Assembly: GCA_030847615.1 (NCBI GenBank)
Contig: JAUMIR010000001.1
Span: forward strand, 382,894,687 to 382,958,686
Origin: Gambelia wislizenii
Lineage: Eukaryota > Chordata > Lepidosauria > Squamata > Crotaphytidae
Direction: 5' to 3'
DNA: 64,000 nt
This document shows positions 21,101 through 32,808 of this stretch, piece by piece (position 1 is the stretch's first letter; the number at the start of each line of letters is the position of its first letter). The notes below the pieces were generated by a model. The model saw only the letters and a program-made list of their open reading frames with translations, did not search any database and was not told the DNA's origin. The position numbers and the translations under genes were made by a program.

Positions 21101-22000
21101 CTTGGGCAGAATCATGTGAGGAGACATGTGGGTGTTTTTTTTTAGAGGTTATTGTCTAATGCTTAAAAAAAAAGACAGCACTATTAACTTCTGGATGATG
21201 ATGGAAGTTCTTTTTCTGAAACAGGGTCCACGTTCAGCTTTGTCCTACTTCCTAGGAAGTACAAAGGGTGGAATCACCACTGAGTTCATTGTTACCGGTA
21301 TATTTTCTTTCTTTAAGATTCTATAGCAATGTGGGAAGGAATAAAGAAATGCATCACTTTCCCCTCTGACCAGATGTGTGAGCTGCTTTTCCCGTCAAAA
21401 ATGCATGGTATTGGGAGATGTGACTTTGCATTTCCTATGAGAGTTATATCCTCAATTTAAATATTTCTTTTTTAAAAAAGGATAGTTACACTGAATGAAA
21501 TTTATCTTTACTAACTAAAAAGACAGTCAGTGAAAACTTTTGATGATTAATCAACAGAGTCCTAGTTACTACTACTATTTCACATGCACATTTCATTCTG
21601 TTGAGGGCTGAAATCTTAAGAACTATGCCAAAATATACATAATTACCAATTTGAATGTTCGAAGAAGGTGGGCAGAGATCCACACACCAAATACTGGGAC
21701 CCTGCTAATAAATATAGAAATATGATTAAAGATGGAAGGAGGTGAGTATAAACAGACAATAGTGGAAGCGGTGCTTGGCCTTCCCATCTCCCATCATTCT
21801 TCTTGTCTAATACCCTCTTTCATTCAGGCTCAGTAACAGGAAGAATAATTTTGTCTGTAAATGAGCTGATGTATCATATGAAGTGGGCAGAAAGAATGGG
21901 TCCCAGGCTCACCTAGGTCACGGTGTCATGGAGGGATAGGAGGGGCTGCAGTCCTCCTGATTGGATGGTATGATATCTTCCCGTGGGCCTTGATGGCTTC
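21101..22000. other. Unassigned non-coding stretch
   Basis: I see no gene here; short open frames have no recognisable motif. Confidence 0.35.
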
Positions 22001-22400
22001 ATTGACTCCCACATTGTTAATTTTTTTCTATCTTTCTTCTGAAAAGAAGCATCAAGTTTACCTATTTTCTTATCACCACAAGACAGTCTTTTAAAAAACC
22101 TGTATAGTTGTTGAAGACTATGCACTGTTTGAGATTTATTTCTTGCAAAATTCACACATTTTTTGCACAACAGACAGCATTTTCTGTGCAGAAAAAATGC
22201 TTTGTGCAACAAACATATTTTTTTCATAGAAAACTGTGAAGATTCTCATCAATCCAGGATTTTTCTCATTAGGGTTTTTTTTTTTGACACTCTTGACACT
22301 TTGAACCATTTTTTCAAATATTTCCCATTGTTCCCATTCCTATTGCAGTCCCCTTTTGCCAGAAAATCAGAAGCTGGGTTGGCTGTACAAGGGGAAATCT
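22000..22400 (+). repeat. Unclassified dispersed repeat, related to 31010-31660
   Basis: Text such as GCAAAATTCACAC, ACAGCATTTTCTGTGCAGAA, AAGATTCTCATCAATCCAGGAT, TTTCTCATTAGGGTTT, GAACCATTTTTTCAAATATTT and TTCCCATTCCTAT recurs in the same order at 31089-31660 (GCACAAAATTCACA, ACAGCATTTTCTGCACAGGA, AAGATTCTTATCAGTTCAGGAT, CTTATCAGGGTTT, CAACCATTTCTTCAATATTT, TTCCCATCCCTA). The repeat has no coding motif that I recognise. Confidence 0.6.
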
Positions 22401-23100
22401 TTGTCTCACCTTGAACAATCCACAATAAATAAAACTTGAAAAAATGGAAAAAAAAAGTTGTAACACTGCCTCCAAATCATTAAATTGTGGTCTTTCTAGT
22501 TTGTAAAAAGTTTTAACATAATAAATGTCTCTTCAAAATACTCTGCTTTATTCTCTGGATCTGTGAAGAAGACAGCATGCTCAACTTTGCGTTCCAGTAA
22601 TCCTATTACAGTCTCAGCCCACCTGGTCTTTACTATATCTACAGCTAATTTTACTAATCTACTAATTATCCAAAGCATTCTCAAGGTGATTATCTTCGGC
22701 TCAATTGACTTGATGCCATGGTTCAAATGAGTTGCCGTTTGAGAAAAAAAATTATCCTAAAAGTCATCCTTTGTCTTGTGCCACGATAGAGCCATTTATG
22801 GGTCTAACTGAATATCACTTATGGGCAGTGTAATAAAGTCCAATGAATGGAGTACTGTGCTAAATGTTTACCTCACCACAGAAGAAAACTCTGGAACCCC
22901 ACAGCAGAAAGAAGCAGCTCAACAGAGAGGATGGGGAAAAGCAGCAGCCAGAGGAAAATTTCAACACTGCCTTCACCCATACCTACATGCACATGCCATT
23001 CATAGCAGAATATTTGTTCACACATGCCCACCCAGAACACACTAACACATTCCCTGTATAGCCTCTACCACTGCACCACACAGAAAACCAGGCTGACAGC
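22401..23100. other. Unassigned non-coding stretch
   Basis: I see no gene here. The overlapping frames at 22821-23061 share one purine-rich tract and are not supported. Confidence 0.35.
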
Positions 23101-23104
23101 AACA

Positions 23105-23373
23105 GGAGCCCTGGTGGCGCAGTGGTTAAATGCCAGTCCTGCAAGTCACCACGTTGCAAGTTCGATTCCAGTGGGCTCCAAGGTTGACTCAGCCTTCTAT
23201 CCTTTTGTAGGTCAGTAAAATGAGTACCCAGCTTGTGGGGGCAATTAGCTAACACACATTGGAAACTGCTTAACGCAGTGTAGATGTGTAAATAGCTATT
23301 GCTTAAAACAATTTGTAAGCCGCTCTGATAGCCTTGAGGCTGAAGAGCGGGGTATAAATACATTAAAAAAAAA
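23105..23373 (+). mobile_element. tRNA-derived SINE, full length
   Basis: A tRNA-like head with an A box (TGGCGCAGTGGTTAAA) near 23116 and a B box (AGTTCGATTCC) near 23159 is followed by a body with AAAATGAGTACCCAGCTTG, GGGGGCAATTAGCTAAC, TTTGTAAGCCGCTCTGATAG and GAGCGGGGTATAAATA, and an A-rich tail. Three truncated copies of the same body occur at 38457-38596 (minus), 53326-53497 (plus) and 58612-58738 (minus). The layout is that of a Pol III-transcribed SINE widespread in squamates. It is not a functional tRNA gene. Confidence 0.85.
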
Positions 23374-24030
23374 CTTCCTCTTTGCTGTGCTAGTTGCTCC
23401 TTCAAGAAGCAACCCTTAAATAGCTGACAGAGACAGCTATTTGGCTGAAATGGATAAACTGACAATGTTGATTAAGGAGAAAGCTTTGGTTAATTTTTTA
23501 AAAGATTGGGATTTGTTTATTACTTTTTTGTAACAAAGGGGCATATACTAGTATGGTTTTGATTAAAAGTCGAAGTTGGATTATAATATAACTTAATGGA
23601 TGTACTTTATTAGTGGAATATAATTATTAGTTGGAGGAGTCAGTAGTAGTGTTGTTTATATCAGTTTGGTTTTTTTAAAAAATGAGTTTTTTGTGTATCT
23701 GTATGTGTGTTTTATGTAGTAAAAAAATAAGTCTGTTTATGTTTTGTTTGTGTTAATAAAACATATTAAAAGAAGAAGAAACAACACTTGAAGGGCCTCC
23801 TGGTACCCTAGGATGGCAGCTCCTGAAGAAACCTCTATATGTTATCCCTTCTCAAAAGTGAGGGTGTTACAGAACCAGCTTCTGCAGGAGCTGCCATTTT
23901 AAGTTGCTTTGTCCTAAGCCTCTTGGAGAAGGAGGCAGGGCCTCCACAAAAACATTCTTGGGTTGGATGGGAACTCTGTGGGCCTAATGAAGTTCATGGA
24001 CCTAATATAATATTACATATTCAGCCTACT
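23374..24030. other. Unassigned stretch
   Basis: I see no gene here. The first 400 bp are T-rich with no recognisable motif. Confidence 0.35.
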
Positions 24031-24032
24031 AT

Positions 24033-24203
24033 GGACTTTTTCGGACATTTAAAAAGCAACGCAAGCAGCCTCATCAGCTTGCGAGGCTGCTGTGCTGCAA
24101 AGTGTCAGTTTCGGATGGCACTGCCCCCTGATGCTTTGCAGCACAGCAGCCTCACAAGCTGACGAGGCTGCTTGCGTTGCTTTTCAAACGTCCGAAAAAG
24201 TCC
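24033..24203. mobile_element. 171-bp palindromic DNA element with GGACTTTTTCGGAC ends
   Basis: The left end GGACTTTTTCGGACATTT pairs with the right end ...AAACGTCCGAAAAAGTCC, and the pairing runs through GCAACGCAAGCAGCCTC and GAGGCTGCTGTGCTGCAAAG up to a central unpaired region near 24104-24130. It is flanked by TAT on both sides (24030-24032 and 24204-24206), a 3-bp duplication. It carries the internal motif TTTCGGATGGCA at 24109. Several arm differences are transitions, including at CpG (ACATTT against ACGTTT). Confidence 0.85.
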
Positions 24204-24206
24204 TAT

Positions 24207-25900
24207 ATATACAGCCTATGATACATTGAGGATACTGAGTCACATGGGAAATATGTATGTGTACATGTGTGTTTGTATGTGTGTGCACAGGACCTGTGCC
24301 TCAGACCTTCTACCACAACATATGAAAATTGCTACAGAATACACAGTGGCAGGGCAGAGCTTTGGGTCATTACTTTGTAGATTGCAAATGGCTTTGGACT
24401 CCTCCTGTGGAGTGCCACTGGCTGTACTGGCTGGGTGATTGTGGGAGTCTTACTCCAAATAAACCTTCAAGCTCTTGGAAGGAGTTGGGACAGTGATTGA
24501 GGGAGGGCAGCACTTTACCTCAGTCACTTGGAATCACATGTCTAAGAGATGCACAGACAGGCCTTAAGAGTATTGACACTGGGGAGGCTCTAGGATCCTT
24601 TTTGGGGAGGAGGGTTAGTTCTGGTAAGCCTCTTCCTCTGTCTGTGGGCCCTAGACTATTTACCTTCTAGGGGGTGGTGCCATCCACAGCACTCTAAGCA
24701 TTGCCAAGTGTGTTTGCTCTAAAATATGCCATTTTAATTTGCCTGTAGCATTGACATGAGGCAATTTATAAAATCAAAAAGCCATACAGACTCAGATATA
24801 ACCCTGCTCTTTCCCAATAAACAGACACTGTCATTATCTCAAATAAGCGAATAAGGCACTGGGATTCCCTAACAGATCCAGTGCTGCAGCAGGAAGTCAG
24901 GGCAGAATCCCTGAGGTATCACATCTGGCCAGAAAGCACAATCCCATTGCTAATCCTGATTGACAGAGCAAAGGAGTTGGCAAGAGACAACATTAGCCCA
25001 GCTATTCTGCAGATAGAAGGAGAATGCCTGTCAATTGTTCTGGGAACAGATGAAAGAAACAGTTATTTTGAGCATTGATCAAAATGTTCCTCCAGTTTTA
25101 ATCCAGGGGAAAAAAAACCTGTGTGACAAGTATGAAAGTTGGGGAAATGTTATATTAACAGGTGACAGCTAGATGCCTGAAAATAATCTGTTTGTTTTGC
25201 AGGAAAAAGTTGCCAAGCATAGAGTCATTCTTTAGCAAGGTTTAGGTACAACAAACCGAGGTCTGAGATCTCCTCAGGGGTATTTTATACTTCACATAGC
25301 AGAATTATTTATTCATCCATTCACTTTCTTGCTCTATTTTCAAGCTATTTTACAAATAGTACAAAAAACACCAAGAAAATATCACAAAATCACTGACCAA
25401 CAGTAAGAATGTAAAAACAAAGAAAAAATAGAAATAAAAAAACCAAGCAACATAGAACTCAAGCTGCTGTTCAACTAGACAGAATATTTCCTAGCCCATG
25501 ATCTTGCCTGTAGAAGATCATCTCAATCTGTCTCTCAAAGCTTAACAGATTTGGATTCATACATAAATTATTTTCAGTTTCACAGCTATCATGAACAGTG
25601 GCAGCTAGTGGATCCCTTTTTCAGTGGAATGATTAATCTATTTCAGGTTTTATCCTAAACTTTAAAGTAGCTCTCCAAGGTGGTGAGTCCTATTTATAAA
25701 TAAATACATTATCTTTGAGGTCTCCTTGAAAGGTAGTCAAAACCTGGAATGCATTCACCATCCCACTGGCATGGGAACCATTAGCCACCACTTGTGGTGA
25801 GATAATTGAAAATGCTTGGCTATGGGCAGATAGGCATGACAAGGTTTTGCTACCCAGCTCTTAAGAGCTGCCAAGGAAGATGTGCTTCAAACAAGAGAAG
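24207..25900. other. Unassigned non-coding stretch
   Basis: I see no gene. A T/G-rich patch with TGTGTxTGT phrases is at about 24255-24290. The frame 24881-25078 (plus) has no recognisable domain. Confidence 0.35.
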
Positions 25901-25905
25901 AAAGA

Positions 25906-27159
25906 TGATCCCATGGTAACTGCTTACACATTAATATTGCTTCACTTCTCTGTGTGGACCAGAATGGGTAATAAATATCTCCACATATTTGGAAATGGGT
26001 GCGATGGGAACACTGAGGCATCATGACTGGCCCTGTGCAAAGAAATTTTTGATCAGAAGTTAGATGTGAATTTCAGTTCAGTTCAGATGGTGAGTTAGGG
26101 TAGAAATGTGCTGATTCTCCTGGACACACCTGGAAGTGAGTCATTCACTAATTTCATCAAGTGGCCAGAACACTCATTACTCTGGAAACTGGTTTTCCTT
26201 CACACCCCTCTCCTCAACAATAGAAGCTTGCCTGATGTCCATCAGTCTTCATGTCTCAACCATTAGCTATCCTTAAGATAGCTGGAGTTTCCATTGTCTG
26301 ACTGTCTAAGGACTTTTTCGGATGAGCTTTTATACTGCTAGCAGCCTCGTCCCCGTTGCGAGGCTGCAGCGCTGCAGGGCGTCCCTTTCGGATGACGCCC
26401 TGCCCTGCCGATCCTCTTCCAAGACTGTTGCGTAACCTCTGTGACACTGCTGCGTTATATTCGGCGGTTTTCTAATCACGATCAACTTTCGTGATTAGAA
26501 AACCGCCGAATATAACGCAGCAGCGTCACAGAGGTTACGCAACAGTCTCGGAAGAGGATCGGCAGGGCAGGGCGTCATCCGAAAGGGACGCCCTGCAGCG
26601 CTGCAGCCTCGCAACGGGGACGAGGCTGCTAGCAGTATAAAAGTTCATCCAAAAAAGTCCTAACTGTGGGAAACTCCATTTAACATTGTATTACACTCAT
26701 AACACCCCTTAAGGGTAAATACTGGGTATAAATATCACCCCAAAATATAGTCAAAGTTTGTATGGCCTTCATACCTCCCATCACTCTGTCAGTCTGCTGT
26801 GTGAAACTCAGAGCTCTGTCTGAGTATCTACTGCTACCTTAATCTCTGATCTTCACACAGGTATAGTATAGTCTATCATCCCAAACTCTATACGTCTCTC
26901 CCAATACTTGCTACTTTTTCCAATAGCTTTGTGTGATTGCTTGAAGCCTGAGTATTGGTGTGAATGCTTCTGATATTATTTTTCAATAAAAAACATTTTA
27001 TTTTGTCTCCTGGCTGGGAATCTCTTCAGTTAATTCATAGGTCAAAAAGTCCCGTAGTTACCCAGCCTCTAACTGCCATATTTGAGCTAATTAAAATTCC
27101 CTATATTAATATCTGGACACAAGTAGGTTCTTCACATACCCCACACAATTTGAGTAACA
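25906..27159 (+). repeat. Solo LTR (LTR2), interrupted by a 351-bp palindrome
   Basis: The right part is clear: a GGTATAAATATCACC TATA-like box near 26725, TTTTTCAATAAAAAACATTTTATT near 26980 as poly(A) region, GGTCAAAAAGTCC, TGAGCTAATTAAAAT, and the ACACAATTTGAGTAACA end at 27159, all in the same order and spacing as in LTR1 and LTR3. Left of the palindrome, AAGTGAGTCATTCAC, CATCAAGTGGCC, CTGGAGTTTCCATTG resemble the U3 of LTR1. The left boundary is approximate and I found no matching duplication. The palindrome at 26310-26660 splits the LTR. Confidence 0.6.
26310..26660. mobile_element. 351-bp near-perfect palindromic DNA element with GGACTTTTTCGGATGA ends
   Basis: The two arms of about 170 bp are reverse complements with only about four differences visible, all transitions, around a loop of about 6 bases at 26485. 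It is flanked by TAA on both sides (26307-26309 and 26661-26663). Each arm contains its own inner hairpin (CAGCCTCGTCCCCGTTGCGAGGCTGC) and an internal copy of TTTCGGATGACG (26386 and mirrored on the right). It is very GC/CpG-rich compared with the LTR around it. No protein is encoded. Confidence 0.9.
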
Positions 27160-27339
27160 TCATTTTTCTCAAGCTCAGTATGCAGCTGCAAGATTATCTC
27201 TCCATTCTCATTACAACAGTTCTTACTCCCTTCCACAATTGTCAAAGAGCCCTTGTTAACATGCACAGAAAAATGAAAACACAATTTACAGCAAGGTTAC
27301 ATGGAAATGCTGAAATTGGCAGGAACACTTCCATGAGTG

Positions 27340-27501
27340 AAAAACAGAGTGGCCGCCTCCAATGCTAGCCGCAACAGTCATGGACGACACTGAGAGAGAA
27401 ACGGTGGCGTCCGAATGGACTCCTTGCTGCGCAGCAGCCTCGTTACTGTACCGGAGGCTGCTTGCGCGGCAAGAGGCTGAAAGAGGCATCTGAAAATCTC
27501 C
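27340..27501 (-). mobile_element. Half-copy of a family A palindromic DNA element
   Basis: The right end TCTGAAAATCTCC is the family A terminus. Read on the minus strand, the order is GGAGATTTTCAGATG, CTTGCCGCGCAAGCAGCCTC, GAGGCTGCTGCGCAGCAAG, ATTCGGACGCCAC. The text matches the left arm of the element at 6553-6883 (CTTGCCGCGCGACCAGCCTC, CTTCGGACGACGC). The opposite terminus is absent on the left, so the copy is one-ended or was deleted. It keeps an inner hairpin of about 20-bp arms around a 12-base loop. Confidence 0.65.
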
Positions 27502-27504
27502 CAG

Positions 27505-28425
27505 GTCACATCCAGGACCAATCCTGACACTAACACAGGGAAGGCAGTAAAACTATTGCCAAGGATAAACTGGAGGGCAAAGAAGTTTTAATGGGAGGAA
27601 GGAAGGGAGCTGGAAGAAAGGAACTGAAGAGGCCTGTAGTGCAACTCTAATAAAATTTATTTCCACCTTTTGGTCTCTCTGTAAATCTGACAAATAAGAT
27701 GGATGATCTATGGGGATGTTATGAGGTCATAAGATTATGGAGAAACCAGGGTTTTGCTTCTTTGTTTTTGGGTTCTGCACTGAATGTCCCAGTGATATAT
27801 AGTCTTCCTAAAATTACTCATAAATGGTACATAAAAATCTCACTCACATCACCAGACAGCCAGGGTATATGTGAATGATCTCAGTTGTCACATTTGTAAG
27901 TGTATAAGCTCTTGCAAGATTTGCCAAAGGATACATCATTAGATTCCAGCAGCCCTCTTTCGCCTCATTTACTATAGAATGTTCTGCAGTTCTTTTAAAA
28001 CTCAGAGGGGAAGGGATTTTTTTTAAGATCTCAGTTTCTAAAGGACAATAGAATTTATATAAATTCATGGGTGATGTTCAACCTATTTAATTGATCTTCT
28101 ACTGGAAGGATTCACCATGTCTTATAATTTACCCATGTAACAATTGTAGATGCTTTATTACAATGGTATGCTTGTGCCCCAAGATCGCAACAGCAGACAC
28201 CAAGCAGAAAGTTCCACCTACCATAGATAACCTTATAGCCTTTACACATAATAAAGTAAAAATCTTAATCTCTTTGATTGTTCCTTCTGTACAGTGACTG
28301 GAATGTTGGACTTACTGGAAACTCAGCCTTATAACCCATCCTGGGAGATAGGAAGGGTATAAATCCAACACATAAATAAAAATAAATAAACAATAAAAAT
28401 CATGCTGTCAGTTAAGCCACCAGAA
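27505..28425. other. Unassigned AT-rich stretch
   Basis: I see no gene. GGTATAAATCCAACACATAAATAAAAATAAATAA near 28347 looks like a LINE or SINE tail on the plus strand. Confidence 0.35.
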
Positions 28426-28429
28426 TAAT

Positions 28430-28790
28430 CTTTGGAGCTTTTATTTAGTATTAATAACAATATGGAGTACATATGGTAAGTTTAAAATGCATTAAACCAG
28501 TCACTCATTTAAAACACAACTTTTAAAGCATTAAACATTAAAACACTTAAAGTACACATTACACACTAAAAGCAGCATGCTCAATTGCACATCGCTCCAC
28601 CCTGGCCAGCCAAGGCTGAAGTTCTGTTGGAACAAAACAACAGTGGTCAAAACAAGCCTCCCTTGGGAGGGAGTTCCAAAGCCTAAGAGCAGCCACCAAG
28701 AAGGCTCTCTCCCATGTCCTCACCAGCTGAGCCTGGTAGGGTAGTGGGGTGAAGAGAAAGCTCTTCTCCAAAGATAGTAAGGGAGGTTTG
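28430..28790 (-). pseudogene. Old L2-like LINE C-terminal and 3' fragment
   Basis: The minus strand reads LVRTWERAFLVAALRLWNSLPREACFD, matching the conserved RT C-terminal RAFxVAAxRLWNSLPxE of L2-lineage LINEs. Towards 28450 follows an A-rich 3' untranslated region. There are no catalytic motifs; it is a 5'-truncated dead copy. Confidence 0.7.
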
Positions 28791-31005
28791 CATTACAACG
28801 TACTTGCTTTTTAACATTAAAACTTCTCATAACTTTTTACCTGTACCTGTTTTTAATCATCTCGTGAACCCCCTGAGTCCGAGGTTAATTTTTGTTGTGT
28901 TTCTGATCACTAACTTGTATTTATTTATTTGACAAATAAATAATGCCACAGCTGAAAAGGACTTTACCTTACCAAAGTCTATTGACCCTGGTGCTTTTGA
29001 AAGATCTCACTTTTAACTAATTATTCTGGATTTGTATCTTTTATATCATTGTGTCTTAAAACAGAAAGAAGTAAACAGCTTAAATATATATTACAGGATT
29101 GGGATCTGTTCCAACAGCATTTGCACTCTCCATAAGTTTGTGAACCTGTGGAGTGACTGAGAATTCCACCCTCCCCCACTGAAAGCCTTCCGTGCTTTCC
29201 CCATAGTGGGCAGTGAGATCAGTATAACGTGTTGCTCTTGGATTTATGCACTAGTATTCTCACAGTGGTCAGTATACCAAATAAAATTAGAACCTTACCT
29301 GCTTTACCTTTTCAGTCCCTTTACATAACCTTGTTTAGCTTTTATAGTCTTTCCGTGTACTTTGCAAAAGCTTTGTCAGGAGAGAGAGAGAGAAAACAAG
29401 CATAATCCCTTGCCTTTGTATTTGACTTTGATTTTCAGGGCCTGACTTTGAGTGTATAGTTTATATAAAAAGAGAAGGTAAAAAGTTGGGAGAAATGATT
29501 AACTCTTCTGTCACACATTTCAAGATTCATAGCTCTTTGCCTTCCTGGATCCTGTCTTGCAAGTAATTCTCTCCTCATCTCTTGCACATTTTAAGACTAT
29601 ATCTGAAACCAAATTTAACACAGAGAATTAGATTAGTGTCTTTCACCTCCAAAGCTTCAAGTGATTGGCCTTATTAAAAGCACCAATGCCATCACTTACT
29701 GTTACTCTCAATTGGAAAATCCAGTTAGGGCTTGTAATTTTGAATGGTGTCTTATCTGGACCATTACCTACACTGACAGTACTTAGTGCTGCTAAATACA
29801 TTTTAAATCACTTTGATTAACAAAACACCTGAGTCCTTAAAAGACCTGTACTCATAGCAGCAAAATCACATGCTTGTTTTAACTGATGGAGCAATATTTT
29901 CATCTTTTTTCACTGTATGCTTGATGTATGTAGTTGCATATGTATTATATAGGCTTGTAAGTTTTATTTTGAACTCTAGAGGCAGGTGTAAAGATGAAGG
30001 AGACAATCAGTTGACAGTTTCTTGCTAATTTTCAGAGGAAGCACAATAAATGTTTGAAAAAGTCAGTTGCTAATTTCCTATATCAAACCTGGTCTCATTT
30101 CAAGCAGTTCTTCTGTGAGGTTGAAAAGTAAAACTGCATAGGCATTATATTTAGTTATCAAGACTGAATTGTTTCCATAGAGACATGAGGTTAGAAAGCA
30201 ACACAGTGGATAACAGCAGCACACTCTAAGATAGGAACACTTTATTGTAATTATTGACTAGGTAGCAATCCTACATATGTGTTCACATGCTTTATAACAT
30301 CCCAATGCCTCCTTTCATTGACATTTAGGTAGGTACTGTGGAAATAAGCTGCTTGAAGCAAGCAGCCTTCCCTTCCTGATGACCGACTTTGTTGCTCCCA
30401 TTGCCCCCACAACATTTTTTTCCTGATGCTGATGTCCTGAGTATGCTGGCATAGTGATTTTGAGGCTACCTATACTAAGATACAGTACTATTCTAAATCA
30501 TAGTTATGTGTTAAGGCTGAAATCCTGTAAGATAGTTATGCCACCACTCATGATCCCCAAGGCTATTTTTGAAGCCCTCCACACTTCCAAATCACCCCCT
30601 TTTTCCAAATCTTCCAAATCACCCACCACACAGACCCTTGAGGGTTCCATGGGCAGATACCGGTATTTGGCCCCTACCCCAGGCACAATTGCTCTCTCTC
30701 AATGATTTCAGCTTTATTTCCTCCCAGAACAGATCTTTTCCCTTATCCTCTGCTCTCTCTCTTCTCCTGCACCCCGACTCTTTCTGTCCCCCTCCCTCCA
30801 CTCATTCAGTCTTCTCCTTTCCTAAATTTCACCCTCACCTGTCAGAAATAAAATGTTTTTCTCCCCTTCCCTTATTCTTACCATAGCTCCCTTAATCCAG
30901 GCAGCCATATTTGCAGATTATTTTTCATAGAAATCATGTGGTGGGTCATGTGAAAGGGTTGCCTAGTATGTGCATATACACTAGAGATGCAATTCTTCAC
31001 CAAGT
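28791..31005. other. Unassigned AT-rich stretch
   Basis: I see no gene or bounded repeat across this 2.2 kb. A (GA)n tract is at about 29380-29394. A pyrimidine-rich tract lies at 30700-30880. Frames at 30454-30886 on both strands come from it and are not supported as genes. Confidence 0.35.
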
Positions 31006-31009
31006 TTCT

Positions 31010-31660
31010 TCTCAATGGCAGTAATGAGAAATTTCAGTAATTTTCTTCCAACTGTAAAAAGTCTTTGAAATTTGAGACTTATTCTGCACAAAATTCACAT
31101 GTGGTTGTTTTGTGTAGAAAACAGCATTTTCTGCACAGGAATTAATATTTATGCCTTGAAATATTATTTTCCACCTAGAAAATGCTATTTTATGCACAAG
31201 TCAACCAAATGCAAAATTTGCACAGAATGAGACTATCCGATGCAGGGGATCATGCCAGAAAACCATGTTCCCAACTGCATCAGAAAATCACTAGAAGAAC
31301 AGAAAGGGTGACCTTACCAGACATCCGTGTCCTTCTGCCATTCCGGGGGCATAGCACTGCCACAGAAAAGGCTTCCCTTTTGTACTGACAGGGACAAGCC
31401 ACTAATAAAAAGGGATGTCTTACTGATGCCCACACTACACCCCTGGAACACTAGAGGACAATGTCGCCTGGAAAGGTCACCCCTTCCTGTTCTCCTAGTT
31501 ATCTTTTGATGCATTTTTGCCACATCTGATAATCTTCTAGGTCACAAATTGCAAAGATTCTTATCAGTTCAGGATTCTTCTTATCAGGGTTTCTCAACAC
31601 TCAAAATACATGTTTTTCAACCATTTCTTCAATATTTTTTTAATATAATATTCTTCCCAT
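31010..31660 (+). repeat. Unclassified dispersed repeat, split by an inverted-repeat element
   Basis: The flanks 31010-31275 and 31515-31660 match, in order, the two halves of the repeat at 22000-22400. The middle 31276-31514 is absent from that copy, which supports it being an insertion. Confidence 0.6.
31276..31514. mobile_element. 239-bp inverted-repeat element (MITE-like)
   Basis: TGCATCAGAAAATCACTAGA at the left pairs with ...TAGTTATCTTTTGATGCA at the right; arms continue with GAACAGAAAGGGTGACCTT against AAGGTCACCCCTTCCTGTTC. It lies between two halves of a dispersed repeat. The family was not identified and no unambiguous target duplication was seen. Confidence 0.6.
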
Positions 31661-32066
31661 CCCTAACATAGACATATTCACTAATATCCTTCTTAGGAGC
31701 TTTATAGATAGGAAATAGAAGGTTGGGTTTTCTTAGCTTCTTTGCAATTGATGCAATAGCACACAACCTACAGACCAAGATTTTTCACACACACCCATGA
31801 CAGTTCCCCTTTTCTTATTTTTCCCCCTTCTCACAGAGCTGGTGCCTCTAACAACTGTAAGTGACTTAAGTAGGTTGCACAAATAAACCCAAGAACATGA
31901 TTTTTATAGAAAAAGCCCATATGCATTTCTGTGCAGAATATTTCCTGGAAATACTTCAGGATGTGTGAATACTAAATGAGAACTGCACAGAAAGTTTTGT
32001 TTTTTCAGTGATGAAGCAAGCTGAAAAAAATATTCATCATGACTTCCAAGGACAAACTGTTGAGTA

Positions 32067-32290
32067 CAGTTGTCCCTTCATATTCGCTGGGGTTGGTTCC
32101 AAGACCCCCGTGGATACAAAAATCTGTGACTACTCAAGTCCCATTATATGCAATGGCATAGCAAAATGGTGCCCCTTATCTAAGATGTCAAAATCAAAGT
32201 TTGCTTTTCAGATTATTTTTTAAGAATATTTTCAAGTCATTAATACTTAAATTCATGAATAACAAATCCTTGGATACGGAGGGACAACTG
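32067..32290. mobile_element. Tigger/pogo-like MITE, 224 bp
   Basis: The left end CAGTTGTCCCTTCATATTCG and the right end ...GGATACGGAGGGACAACTG are terminal inverted repeats flanked by TA (32065-32066 and 32291-32292). Same terminal family as 16908-17598 and 41107-43955. No transposase. Confidence 0.85.
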
Positions 32291-32808
32291 TATTTACATC
32301 CCTGAACATTAACTGATTTTTAAATGAAATATGTAGTTCCCAAAAAGCTAATCATATAGCCAGGTGGCAAAGCAAAATTCAAGGAATCCTTTGCAAATTG
32401 ATTTGGCTGCTAACTGTACCTTACACTCTTCTTGTCTTTCTTACTTTTTCTATCTTATCCTCCAGCTCTGTCATTCATTCAGCCCCTCTCCTCTTTCCAC
32501 ATATCAGGCAGCAAAATTTTTCATTTACTCCTTCATTCTGGCCCCCATACTTTAGAGATAGGAACAAGCAAGAATCCTATATTGCTCCAGAGGTGAAAAA
32601 GGTAAAAGTGTTTATATAGCCTAGTCTTTTGCTGCCCCACCCCAAAGCAGGTGAAAACATTTGAACCAAACCTCAAGGCCTCAAGGCTTTTAACTTGAGG
32701 ATCCTGCTGTCTAGGAACCTATCAGATTATCAGACAGGAATGAAAAAAAGCATTACTGTCCTACAATCTCCACTCCCACCCTTGTCCCGCCCCTGTCCCA
32801 GAACAATA

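Noticed and set aside
23105..23180. Possible tRNA gene with A and B boxes
   Set aside because: It is the head of a SINE with a body and tail shared by three other copies in the window; no intact cloverleaf was apparent.
22983..23465. 160-residue open frame (minus)
   Set aside because: It overlaps the tRNA-derived SINE at 23105-23373 on the opposite strand and has no domain.
26256..26447. 63-residue arginine-rich frame
   Set aside because: It is read from the left arm of the 351-bp palindrome and the flanking LTR.
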